From Acheta domesticus (lineage: Eukaryota; Arthropoda; Insecta; Orthoptera; Gryllidae), in contig JAHLJT010003656.1 of assembly GCA_031308135.1 (NCBI GenBank), forward strand, positions 74,512,698-74,576,697: 64,000 bases of DNA, read 5' to 3'. The translations under genes were made by a program, and so were the position numbers. The notes under the pieces were generated by a model. That model saw nothing but the letters and a program-made list of their open reading frames with translations. It searched no databases and was not told where the DNA came from. This document shows positions 9,073-19,401 of the stretch, in pieces (position 1 is the first letter of the stretch; each line of letters opens with the position of its first letter).

Positions 9073-11282
9073 GGGTGTCCCTTAAATTGCCCAAAAAATT
9101 TTTTTTGCGAATTTTTTTGGGTTCACCCCCTAAATATTTTCCATTGGGTCAAATTTACTCAAATATAAAATTTCATCTCAATAGGTCAATTTTAACCCGT
9201 GCCGACTTGAGCGCGAAATTTGAATATTAGGGATTATTGGTTTTGTTGGGTTAAGTCAGTGGAAAACTATTGATACATTTTTAATATATAATTTTATATA
9301 ACACTTTAATTAATTTTCACTCTTTAGACTGTGTTATGGTTTTAACTTTTCTAGTGGGTACTTTTTTTTCAGTGTTTCTTTCTTGCAATATGCGTACAAC
9401 AAAACAATGTTCTTGAACAACACAACAGAAATTGCTTTCGCTCCTCATCTACATACAGTAGTCCATGAAAATCTTGCTTTAATTCAACAGGCCTTTTAGC
9501 ACAGTCATTCACAGATTTCAACTTCATAAATAACCTTTTAGCTTCTGAATATAAAGAGTTGCTTTTCTGATCAAAGGACAGTTTTGAATAAAACAAGTTC
9601 CCAACTTCAGGCAAGAGAATAGGCATCTGCTTTTGGTTGACACAAAATCGGCAATTTGTGTCATTGAAATGAAGATTAAATTGAATTAGGGGATGTATTG
9701 TAAATTTACGAATTAACAATTAAAGAACGGTCATCGGTATACAATTGCGCTTATCATATTATTTTTCATCCAATTCTTTACAAAAAGGAAAACAACACAC
9801 TAGCACATGCAAATTTTCTCAAACTAAATTTGCTACCATTTTTGTTTTGATTTGTACGTCTGCTTCATCAGGAAGTACAACAGACAACTCTTCTAATAAA
9901 TACTACATACTGTATCTACATTGTTTTAAAGTTGCTTTTGAAATTGTGGAATCTATCCTTTCATGCAATTTTAGAAATTTTATTAAGTATCTTGATAAGG
10001 AGCTTTTACAGCTGCTCTGCCCTAAAGCCACTGGTTGACATAATCAGTTACAATCGACTGAGAGACATTATTTAAGGAATTTTTAATTACACAAGATAGT
10101 TTAGATTTTGATCTGAGAAGAAACATTTTAAATATTAAATATCTCTTGCTATCTATTGAGATCGATGCATTGCCCCGGGAAGATGTATTTTTATTTTGTT
10201 ACTTTCATAAAATTCCAACATTTCTTTAATTTTGGACTCATTAAAGAACATTTTCCAAGTTCTCTTTGCCTCTTTGAAAATTAATGGCATTAACACTTTC
10301 CCAGTTTTCCTTAAAATGCTAAAAAAATGTTTTCTTGCTCCATTACGTATTTTACATTCAAACACACATTGTAAAATAAGATTCTATACATGTGATGACG
10401 GCGCGGAAAGAACAATGCTCTGACCAAATTTTTTTTCAAGAAAGACGTACACTCCTTCAAAACGTCAAGTGTTTGATGCAGTTGTATCACATAAAAGAAT
10501 TTGTAATCTTTTTTCTTCTTGTAATGATCGTTGTCTCGCTCTTTCTTCTTAATCCGCGAGATGTTCGTCTAGTCCTGCAAGATAGTTTTAACATTCTGTC
10601 TCTCTCTGCCGAAATAACATTCTTCTTCCAACGTAATTGTTTGTAAAGCTTTCGGATATACAATATCAAATAGATTCTTCAAATTATTTCTAAACTTCTC
10701 TTCACGATGTGTAAAAATATCTTCTCACTTGTATGCGGTTTTTGAAATTTTCGTCACTCCGAATAGTACAAGTTAATAAGTTCGTGCGTACTATGATGAT
10801 TAGCACTTGTTGGGATTCTTGGTTTCTCCCAAAATATCATTCTCACACGAACCACAAGCTTAGCGCTTGCACTAACTGTTTATTTTACTTCCCTTGTGTT
10901 ATAAAATAAAACTTCAAGCACTTGTTTGATAGTAAATTGTGTCCAGTTATTTAGTGTTTTATATTAATAATTAATATCTCCTATTAAAACATACGTTCTT
11001 TGGCACTGCATATATGACACTAACATATAATATTATGTTAGATTAGAAACCTGTACATACGAGTGACACTATCAATTAAAATTCATGTATTGTGCTCGGG
11101 CCTCACTCAGCGGTGGGTGATAGTTCTGGACATGTTTGACATGCGAATTTTGCGCTCAAGTCGGCACGGGTTAGAATGCTCCGATCTCAACAAAATTTTA
11201 TATGGGCATGTTTTAAGGTCATTTGAACAAAATTGGAGGGTGAGCGGTCAAAAATTTGAAAGTCGGAAAATAAGGGACACCC
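9073..11282. mobile_element. 2.2-kb TIR transposon nested in family A
   Basis: Both ends carry GGGTGTCCCTTA in inverted orientation, flanked by TA on both sides (9071-9072 and 11283-11284), consistent with a TA target duplication. Inverted homology continues about 140-150 bases inward (9073-9222 against 11143-11282); shared words include AACCCGTGCCGACTTGAGCGC. The insertion splits the ACGGCC array of the host element, with array units on both sides. The interior is AT-rich with a broken minus-strand coding remnant. TA duplications suggest a Tc1/mariner-like or related mechanism, but the superfamily is not proven. Confidence 0.8.
9369..10669 (-). pseudogene. Broken open frames inside the nested transposon, transposase remnant?
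   Basis: On the minus strand, coding-like fragments follow each other with stops and frameshifts: a Lys/Arg-rich stretch (10487-10669, including SAERDRMLKLSC), a segment with KEAKRTWKMFFNES (10153-10365), and a Cys-containing 116-codon frame (9369-9719) ending in LLCCSRTLFCCTHIARKKH. Their order and placement within long TIRs suggest a decayed transposase, but no catalytic triad or zinc-finger pattern can be assigned. The nested element is probably non-autonomous now. Confidence 0.35.
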
Positions 11283-11284
11283 TA

Positions 11285-11472
11285 GGCCACACGGCCAGAC
11301 GGCCACACGGCCACACGGCCAGACGGCCAGACGGCCAGACGGCCAGACGGCCAGACGGCCAGACGGCCAGACGGCCAGACGGACAGACGGACAGACGGAC
11401 AGACGGACAGACGGACAGACGGACAGACGGACAGACGGACAGACGGACAGACGGACAGACGGACAGACGGAC
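11285..11472. repeat. 8-bp tandem array inside family A copy 1
   Basis: It starts as ACGGCCAC/ACGGCCAG units and switches to ACGGACAG units, with homogeneous blocks of each. The left part of the same array lies at about 9031-9070, across the nested transposon. All six frames stay open, giving Arg-Pro-Asp-Gly-Gln-Thr type artefact peptides. Confidence 0.95.
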
Positions 11473-11712
11473 GTTTTCCTTTCAATTGGTTTTTCAGTAT
11501 CATGGACCTAGAAAACAGGGTTTCTGGCTGCACCACGTGTTAGAGGATTTTTTTTCTTAATTTAGCAACTGGTTTTATCCGCTTTTTCGTTTTTACGGCC
11601 CGGCAATTAATTTTTTTCCGCCGAAAATTGGCCCTTTTTTCTCGCAGCATTACATAACTTTCCCTATACTACGTATATCACCCCGTTTATACGTACGTAT
11701 ACGGGAAAGTAA

Positions 11713-13660
11713 AAAGAACACGGTATATTTAGAAAAATAACCATCAGAAGAATACGCGAGTAGTGTTTCAAACTAATTTGTATTTGTTATACATCCTTCT
11801 CATTTTATTTTTTCATTTTCGACTTTTTATTTTTATATACTTTCATTTTATTTCATTTCTTTTGCAATGTTTTGAAAATTCCAATATTATGTCCAATAGT
11901 GCTAAACAAATGTAACGTTTGAACAACAGATACTGTTAAGAGGGTAATACAAGTATTCAAATTTCCGAAATAGTTTACAAAATATTTCGCAAAAATTTAT
12001 GTTTTACAATCAAATTTGTTTATTTGAACATTCTTTACACAACAGATCTCCAAAAACTGCGAGAAATTCATTTCAAAGAGAGGTATTAATTTTTTCCTCC
12101 TAGATCGTCAAAATTACACACTGTGCGCCGCGGTAAAGCTCGTCTCCAGGCAGCCCGCGACCCCCATGCATCGCCCACCTTCCGATTCGCATAGTTCAAG
12201 AAAAAAAAAGAACGTTGCACATCACGTGGGGCAGAGCTCTTGTCACGTAAATATGGATGACGGCACCTACTCATTCTAGAATGAGAAAAACAAAAAACAA
12301 AAACGAATCCTTAAACTTGAAAGAATGTTACAAAAATGAAGACGAGTTGTTCTCTGAGTTTACTGATATTATATGAATACCTTATTCCTGTTTTATCCCG
12401 TATCATCCAAGAATATTTTTACATTTGGAATTAATTTAGTAGACTGTGCTCATGACAATGAGTTTGCGTATAATTAATCGTTGAGGTCTGACTTCACTTA
12501 TAATTTTCTCATAATTGGAATGTAAGTAGATTGTAGGTAGACCACTTTTGTTCTCGCTCTCTCATTTTGCAGAACAAGAAATCAGAAAGAAAATCTGAGG
12601 TAAAATATTATAAAAAATAAAAAAGTTTATAACAATATTTTTCGAAACGTGAAATTCTTACAATCATACAGTATTCGTTAGTTATTTCTTCACATGCATG
12701 ACGTTCAGCCATTGAATCTAATAACAATAATAAATACTATTATCTTTACAAGAGTATATTACCACTTTAAAAAAATCATTAGTAAATACTGAAACATTAC
12801 AGAGGTGAGGGTGAACAGTACATTTACGAGTGCAAAAATAGACTATCGACGTATGCGGCCTAGGCGTTTGCTTAGTCACAGAAACCCTAATCAAAATGGT
12901 GACAGAGGGTCTAGCATAAGAAATAGAGAACACACACTAATAGAACAGAAGAATACTAATTTTTCATTTCGTAGTATCGTAATTAGTTATGTTTTGCGCT
13001 TTATATCCACCAAGCTTTCTTTTTTACAGTTTTGTAATATTCATTTAAAAGTATCGTTAAAATTGTATTCAGTAAAGCATTTGTGAACTTCAGAATATTA
13101 CTGATGAGCATATCCGCAGACTAACTGCTTACTTTGTGGAGAACATTTAATACCGACGCAACGTTTTTTTTTATCGATGACCTACCTTCTTCCTCTCTGA
13201 CACAATAAACAGCTAAAGATAAAAGCTCACAGAGAGCATTGATGACAACATACCAAACACATCTTCATTCGTGAGTAATATAAATTACACAGCTTTTTGG
13301 ATTCATATTTTACTTTTTATCATCACCTGCATTTGTGTATTAGTTAATTACTATTTTTAAAGCTTATTGAAATATTAAATGCATGCACTAAACAGGAAAT
13401 GTGACATTAATCCGAAAATCACACCCACAAAAACTAACGGATTGAAATAAAAGCATTGCATTGGTAGATAAATGCAATAGGATTAATTGGCTTGCTTTTA
13501 GTCTAGTTGTATTGACTCAATTAACCCGATGCTCCGATTACGCAACGTTTTGGAGTTTAAACAGAAAATAGAATTTATAAAGTATTTTATGAAAAACTAC
13601 TACACATAGAATTAGTATCTGTGGTATAATGTTACGGTTTCGAGAACCAATAAAGTTGTA
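11713..13660. other. AT-rich spacer with a small GC patch
   Basis: Mostly AT-rich. A GC-richer patch at 12110-12260 carries no recognisable exon or RNA. Frames at 12718-13086 lack domain signatures. Confidence 0.45.
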
Positions 13661-14357
13661 ACTAGTAACACTATAGAATGGCACAGCCTTTCTCGGGCTA
13701 GTTAGTAGCCTAATCTGATTCGTTTGGGTTCTCGTTTTTTTCCCATCTCTCTTCCCGGATGCTATCGGTCGGCTTCAAAAAACATTTGTTGGAGTTTATT
13801 AATTTTTCGTTGCCCTAGTTGCAGAATAGAAATTGTGGTACGCCAACAGAACATTTTTTGCGCTTAATTTATAACCCAATTATTTTTCAAAAATTTAGAG
13901 AATTGAACGAAAATGAAACGTGTACCGTTTTTTAAATGTCCTTTGCTCTATCCGTGGAAAAAATTAAACGAAAAGTTTGGAGGGGGTTTGAGAACAAAAA
14001 TTGAAATTCGCCTTTTTTAGAGAAATTTTTGAAAACGGTCCAGGAGCTGCATTTTAAAGAAAGTTTTTCAAAATTGCGACACCTCCAGCGGAGTCCGATC
14101 GTGGAAAATCCATTTTGGAAAAAATCCTACGTATGGTTTAGGCGCCAGTGGAGTTCACAGACAGACGGACGGACGGACGGACGGACGGACGGACGGACGG
14201 ACGGAAGTTTTGAAAAAAAACAACACTTTTTCGGTATCAGGGGACCCAAAAAACGCGTATTTCCGTTGAAATCTTGAAATTGATTTTCCGCAGCACAACA
14301 AACGTTCTCTATACTACGTACATTACTCCGTATATACGTACGTATACTGGAAAGTAA
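13661..14357 (+). mobile_element. Family A element, copy 2 (short form)
   Basis: It begins ACTAGTAACACTATAGAATGGCA and ends at the tail TATACGTACGTATACTGGAAAGTAACTAG. About 700 bases long: head, shortened body, a (GGAC)n array at 14160-14205, then the conserved tail with its 14-bp palindrome and GGAAAGT. It is the most complete uninterrupted copy in the window and defines the element's layout. No coding capacity. Confidence 0.7.
14161..14206. repeat. (GACG)n microsatellite within family A copy 2
   Basis: About 11 units of the 4-base repeat GGAC/GACG after CAGACAGACG. It sits at the same place in the element as the 8-bp array of copy 1. Confidence 0.95.
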
Positions 14358-15240
14358 CTAGTGCTACGGAATGGCATAGAATTTCTAAAAGTAGTTTTCT
14401 AATTTCCTTGGTGATGACTGGTTTTACGGTTTTTACCTAACTTCTAGCCAGCTGCCAGCAATTGACACAAAGAATATTTTTTGAAATTTTCTCAACTTTT
14501 CGCTTTGCTAATAGTAGAACAGAAATATTACTTTAAGAATATTAAAGAAGAGTAAAATCTCGTCCAAAAAAGCATTTTCATTTAAAAATTTAAAGCTGTA
14601 TTTAAGGAAATTGCGTTTATGTATTACTGTAAATGTGAAATTAAAACCTCATTTCTCAGAAAATGTTTGTTTTCGAAAACATTCATTAGCAGTCATTTGA
14701 AGCCCTTCCATCACTCACAATTGCAATAGTGTTTACAAATTGCTGAAAATATGCATCTTTACGGAGTGCAAGATATTTTTTAAAACAATTTCATATTTGT
14801 AATTTTTGGAAAAAACATAAGAATACACCAAAATGAACTTTATGGCATATTAAACAATGCAATGAGTGCCATCCGTACGAAAAATTGGAAGAACAAAAAT
14901 GGAGCCGTTTTTGAGAAAATGGCGTTTGAGCGTTTCTGAAATTGCGAAATTTTGAACTCGTTTTCACAGAAAATTATTGAGTTATCAAGAAATATTATAA
15001 GACATGATTTAAAGCACATGTACTTGTAAATGCAGTAATGTGAACAAATCACAGCTAATGTAAATATTAACGACGTGAGACGCTAGTAAAAAATACATTT
15101 TTGTATTTTTGCAAAACACAAAATAATAGAGCACAATGGAGTGTAAGTCGTCTCATTGTGTCAATTTTGGACTGTCCCTACCAAAAGTTTAAAGAAAACA
15201 TTTAGAACCGTTTGCGAGAAAATATTGTTATCTTTTAATA
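14357..15240 (+). mobile_element. Family A element, copy 3, 3'-truncated
   Basis: It starts ACTAGTGCTACGGAATGGCATAG immediately after the tail of copy 2, sharing ACTAG at the junction. The body matches copy 1 (CTTTTCGCTTTGCTAATAG, GAGAAAATGGCGTTTGAGC, TTACATTTTTGT phrases in the same order) until about 15240. The tandem array and tail are absent. Confidence 0.7.
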
Positions 15241-15450
15241 GGCAGTGTTAAATATACTGCCATTCAATTGCAAAATTGTTGTTCATTAGTTATATAATGA
15301 GCTTTTTTTCTCAAATACAAAATATTGTAAAACAAATCATGAAGATAGTCAATTATTTTAAAAGTAACTTTATTTAAATCAATTATTCCTGGTATTACTG
15401 CTGTTTTGAGTCCATGAATTTAGAGAATAAAAAAGTATTTTTTTCTGTTT
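15241..15450. other. AT-rich spacer
   Basis: No recognisable feature. Confidence 0.4.
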
Positions 15451-15868
15451 CTTGTTTTCATTAGTCTTTGCCGTTTTCATTAGTTTTTACCCGAACCGTT
15501 TTTTACCCCTGTTACCCCCGTTTTTTTATAGGACTGCGCGGGGCTACTCAGACGATCTTGAAAGAAATATAAAATTCGCTTGTCCAGGCATTCAGAGCAG
15601 ATGGCTAGAGCGCAGAGAGGAGCTGTCGGTGTTCAAAGTCCGTGTTCTGTCCGGAATTCAAGACGTGAAAACAAACTTGGACAGTTTCTCTCAGTTAAAA
15701 GTATGATTTTCACTTAGGGGAAGAAGATATTCTGTCGAGTTATCGAGAAATTCATGGTATCAAATTTCGAGTTAAGAAGACTGTGTTACACGTAACATAC
15801 GTATAACGCGGCCGAGAATGAAAAATTGCTTCAACGTATCAAAAATTCGAGTTATCGAGGTTTGACTG
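15451..15868 (-). mobile_element. pogo/Tigger-like transposon end
   Basis: The right end, read on the minus strand, starts after a TA dinucleotide with CAGTCAAACCTCGATAACTC, a typical pogo/Tigger-family terminal repeat with TA target preference. The adjacent internal sequence repeats CGATAACTCGA and AACTCGAAATTT words, as in subterminal regions of such elements. The opposite terminal repeat was not found, so only one end is present and the inner boundary is approximate. A moderately GC-rich open stretch at 15530-15702 may belong to the element or be an unrelated exon-like fragment. Confidence 0.6.
15530..15702 (+). other. Exon-like open stretch, unidentified
   Basis: A balanced-composition stretch follows TTTTTTTATAG (possible acceptor) and runs open for 57 codons to AAAAG|TATGA, which is a weak donor. 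The product is hydrophilic and rich in Arg/Glu/Leu (for example WLERREELSVF). It matches no family I know. Its position beside the pogo-like end makes transposon origin as likely as a host exon. Confidence 0.25.
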
Positions 15869-16110
15869 TACTACTGAATAACATTTAACACACTTTGGGT
15901 CGCCATTGTAACAAAACAAGTGTCATAGTAACGTGTTCTAACTGTAAATGTCACAGGGGTTATTATTATCATCGATATTATTATTATTATTAGATGTTTT
16001 TAAATGTTCTTCCATTCAAGAAATGCATGCATCGTTAATTGATCCTTCCTCAAATTCGTAATGGGCCTAATATCTAAATTTGTAAAATTTCTAACTTTTA
16101 TCCTCTATAA
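15869..16110. other. AT-rich spacer
   Basis: Includes a short (ATT)n run near 15970-15995. No gene recognised. Confidence 0.4.
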
Positions 16111-16690
16111 TTGTAGACGAGGATCATGAGTCCAGAAAGCCGTTGTCGCGTGGCCGTAGACGACTGGCGCCCGCGTAAGCATAATGACGTAGCTCCGCCG
16201 CGGAAAGAGCGTGTCAGCAGTAAAGGCCTATATAACAGCTTAACCTCCGCTTAGCGGGGGGACGAATGCTACTCGTGAGCTCGTCGCCGTGTGCACGGAT
16301 CTTCCACTCCCCGTCGGTTCAGATCGGCCCAAACTGGCCCTGCCGACTTCTCTTCACCCCTAGTCGGTTCAGATAGGCCCAAACTGGCCCTGCCGACCTC
16401 CCTTCCCCCCTAGTCGGTTTAGATAAGCCCGAACTGGCCCTGCCGACACTCCTGCACCCTGCTAGTCCAGACAGACCCTCCGGCGTTCTGCTAGCAGCTT
16501 TGCCCTGATCGCCGTGCACTTCGAGTGTCGCCATGGCCGCTGCAAAGTCGCTCTTCCGGAGAACCGTCCTCGCCGAGGCTGGGCTGGGCTACGTCAGGTG
16601 CCTATGTAAGTAACACCTCTCCAATAAACTTCTATTTGCCATGACTGGGGTCATCTCTGTTCTTATTGCTCCCTCTCATCCGCCTTAGGC
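16110..16690 (+). promoter_or_regulatory. TATA promoter module with poly(A) signal, possible solo LTR
   Basis: GC-balanced block in AT-rich surroundings. TATATAA lies at 16229-16235, followed about 25 bases later by a GC-rich start region. Three 50-bp direct repeats follow (separate entry), then a well-placed GCCATGG start (16532-16538) opening a 25-codon frame (MAAAKSLFRRTVLAEAGLG...) that runs into a TAT|GTAAGT donor-like site at 16606, and an AATAAA at 16623. The TATA to AATAAA order over about 400 bases resembles the U3-R part of an LTR; alternatively this is a host promoter with a short first exon. No TG...CA ends or internal retroelement sequence were confirmed. Confidence 0.35.
16314..16463. 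repeat. Three 50-bp direct repeats
   Basis: Copies start at 16314, 16364 and 16414 with TCGGTT(C/T)AGAT and share AACTGGCCCTGCCGAC. The first two are nearly identical; the third is more diverged. They lie just downstream of the TATA box, so they could be tandem regulatory or leader repeats. Confidence 0.95.
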
Positions 16691-17390
16691 CTTTAAGAGA
16701 ATACGGAATGGCCCAGACAGAACCTTCTGCCCTTACCGTCCTTCCACTCCCCTGCACGTGGTGCCAGACCTCTTCCCCCACGACCCCGTGACCCAATACA
16801 GGCACTAGCGTTCTCATCCACATCGACAAACACAAATGATCAAGTAATATTGTCAACTAAGTATCTCATTGAGCGTGTAGAAAGAAGAAAAGCACGCTCT
16901 TATGAGATACGTAGGTGAGATGTTGAAGTCACGTCTTGGGTGGTAGTCTCTTGCGGCTACGGTAGGAATCAGTTCTTCGTTTTTTTGCGCAAACGCCAAT
17001 GATGATGGAAAAACATGATATTGCGCATCGTATCCGACTTCTGCCAATGAACTTCAGGCACGAGTTTGCGAAACAATATTAGCGGGGAAATTAATTGCAA
17101 CCAGATTTCAAAATTTGAAATTAATTGCAAAAGATTTCAAAAGTCATTGAACCAAATTCATGTGAAACATTTTTAAAAATATTGCAAATTCTACTTGAGC
17201 TACACCGTCATCGTGTTATGTCGGTCACCATTGAAAATTGTCACTTTATGCCACTTATAAGTGTTTCTCTACACTTTTCGCTCTCAAGGGAACATGGTGC
17301 CCTGCGTCTGCTCAGACATTCCTTGTTGTGGTCACGTGATTCGTGACGTAACCTGGTGCTGCGCAGAACGAGCAAAAATCGGTGCACCGG
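16691..17390. other. Spacer, no feature
   Basis: Mixed-composition DNA without recognisable coding sequence or repeats; short frames only. Confidence 0.4.
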
Positions 17391-17930
17391 ACTAGCTCAC
17401 CCATGTCTCTCCATCATGACGGCAATGCTCCTTCCCCCTCTCCCTTTCTGCTCGCCGTAGCCAGGCAGCTGCGAGGCATCGCGTGCTTCGACAAAAGCGA
17501 CAGATCGCCCGTTCCCACGCCCCACCCCTTCGCCCGCCCCCGCCTCCCCCCCCACCCCACCGCTGATTTTTGCCGCTGCCGCCGCCGCCGTTGGTAGCAC
17601 TTCCCGAGGGCAGCTCATAAATTAAACGCGTTGATTGCGCGATTCCGCGAGGCGTTTCGCCTTTGTTTCAGATATTGATGTGATTTATCTTCCCGTTTCC
17701 GTCTCCTCGGCGCCGCCGCCGCCGAGTTTGAGGGTGGTGGTGGGGGAAGGAATAGGGTTGGGGGAGGGAGGGGAGGACGGTGGCAGGGGTGCGCTGCGCG
17801 GCCGCCGCCGGGTGGAGCACGCAGATTGTGCCGCCGCTGCGCAGGCAGGAAATCGCCCGCTTCCGGCTCTCCGAGATCTCTGCGCGGGGAAAAATGAGCT
17901 TCCAGAGCGCACACTGGTCTGAACCGGGCC
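17390..17930. other. CpG-rich island
   Basis: CpG-rich block containing GCCGCC runs and a G-rich stretch near 17730-17790. Overlapping frames on both strands are mutually inconsistent and low-complexity. It carries an AT core (CATAAATTAAACGCG near 17620) like other islands here. It could be a promoter region, but no TATA, start codon and donor combination is convincing. Confidence 0.5.
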
Positions 17931-18049
17931 GAAACGAGCGCATAAGCAATACAGTTATAAGTAGGGAGCGGGTTTTAATGAAAGGTCGTTTTTTTTTTTC
18001 ATTTAACTTTTGAACGATGCCGTTTAGTACAGAAATTTTGATTTTGTTA

Positions 18050-18199
18050 GGGGCCGTCCATAAATTACCTAATGCAAATTTCGAGTATTTTCAATACCTC
18101 CTTCCCCTTATAACGCACTTCCCTGCCTCTGTGTAACGCCGCGTAAAGCTGCCTCAGACCCCCTCCCCCTTTAGCGTTAAGTAATTTATGGATGACCCC
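18050..18199. mobile_element. Harbinger-like MITE with TTA target duplication
   Basis: The left terminus GGGGCCGTCCATAAATTAC (18050-18068) pairs with the right terminus GTAATTTATGGATGACCCC (18181-18199), 17 of 19 positions matching. TTA flanks both sides (18047-18049 and 18200-18202). Total length is 150 bases with no coding capacity. A 3-bp TTA duplication suits PIF/Harbinger-type mobilisation. Confidence 0.85.
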
Positions 18200-18229
18200 T
18201 TATAACAAAACGAAATCACCCATTTTTAA

Positions 18230-19401
18230 AAGGTTTTTTTTTTGCATTTTTCGTCGATTTCTTCGGTGTCATTTTTAAGCCATTTTTTTACCCATTTATA
18301 TAATTTTTAATGCATTTCCCTCTGATTTAATTGATTTTAATATAAGTTAAAATTTTTTTCGGCGTCTTACTGGAACTTCAAAATTGAAGATAGAAATTTT
18401 TCTTTTTAATAAAATTTGTTGTCCAAAATGCGTTCTTTCATTAAGGTCACACACATTGTTTTGAAAATTTTAGTAGTTTTCGCGCAATATTGCGTACAAT
18501 ATGTGCAATTTTAAAAAAAAATACAAAAATCAGATTTTCTCAAAAAATGCTCCAAATTTTTTTCTTTAAACTTTTGGTAGGTATTGTGCCTAATGCATTT
18601 TATGAAATGACAAAAACGCCATATTGCTCTATTCTTTTGTTTTTACAAAAATTGCAAAAATGTAATTTTTGACTTGTCTCTCACGTCGTTAATTAGCCTT
18701 GCTTTGTTAACATTAGTATATTTACCAGTACATGAGCTTTAAATAATGTCAAGTAAAGTTTTTCGAAAACACAACCGTTTTCTGTGAAAGCTAGCTCAAA
18801 ATACCGTATTTTCAGAAACGCTCAAACGTCATTTTCTCATATATGGCTGTAATTATTTTCTTGAAACGTTTGCAACGGATAGTGCAAATTACACACTTTA
18901 ATATGACGTAAAGTTTATTTTGAGTTCCTTTTTCGTTTTCTCAAAAATTATACAATTTTTATTTATTTTTTAAGATCTCTCATATCTTTAATATGCACAT
19001 TACCAGCAATTTGTAAACATTATTATATTTGTGAGTGTAAATGCTTAAAATAACTTCAAATAAAGTATTTTGAAAACTCAAACATTTTCTGTGAAAATGA
19101 GCTTCAAATTTCGCATTTTTAGTAGCATTAAAACGCAATTTTCTTTAAAACGGCACATAATTTTTAAAAGAAAATTGCCTTTCAGGACTAGATTTTGTGT
19201 TCTTTAATATTCTAAAATTAATATTTCCGTTCTACCAATAGGAAACCGAAAAATTAAGAAAATGCAAAAAAATGTACTTTTGGCGGTGGTAGATGGCAGC
19301 TGGCAAGAAAGAGTATGTGGCAATTCCAAATAGCGAGCGAAGACCCAAGGAAATAGAAGACTAATACGGGAAAGTCTGTGCCATTCTGTAGCACCACTAG
19401 T
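18230..19401 (-). mobile_element. Family A element, copy 4, 3'-truncated
   Basis: On the minus strand it begins ACTAGTGGTGCTACAGAATGGC and then ACTTTCCCGTAT, followed by the same body phrases as copy 1 (GGCAATTTTCTTTTAAAAATTA, AAATGCGAAATTTGAAGCTC, TTTGAGTTTTCAAAATACTTT). It fades near 18230 before the tandem array and palindromic tail. No open frame of note. Confidence 0.75.

Larger units (their letters stand above)
7667..11712 (+). mobile_element. Family A (HINE/DINE-1-like) element, copy 1, interrupted
   Basis: A non-coding interspersed element with a head CTAGTGGTGC...GGATGGCACAG and then ACTTTCCCGTAT at about 7689. A long AT-rich body contains the recurring phrase GAGAAAATGGCGTTT, followed by an ACGGCC/ACGGAC tandem array and a tail ending in TATACGTACGTATACGGGAAAGTA. 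The tail carries the exact reverse complement of ACTTTCCCGTAT, giving a 12-bp subterminal inverted repeat, next to a perfect 14-bp palindrome. The array composition (GACR)n equals (GTCY)n on the other strand, as described for DINE-1/mini-me-type Helentron-derived elements. It is split by the transposon at 9073-11282; without that it would be about 1.8 kb. It has no coding capacity. Copies 2-5 lie at 13661, 14357, 18230 and 47257. Confidence 0.65.

Noticed and set aside
9031..11472. CRISPR-like array
   Set aside because: The repeats are contiguous 8-bp units without spacers, in animal DNA.
11063..11560. 165-codon frame with Arg-Pro-Asp-Gly-Gln-Thr repeats
   Set aside because: Translation of the 8-bp array within family A.
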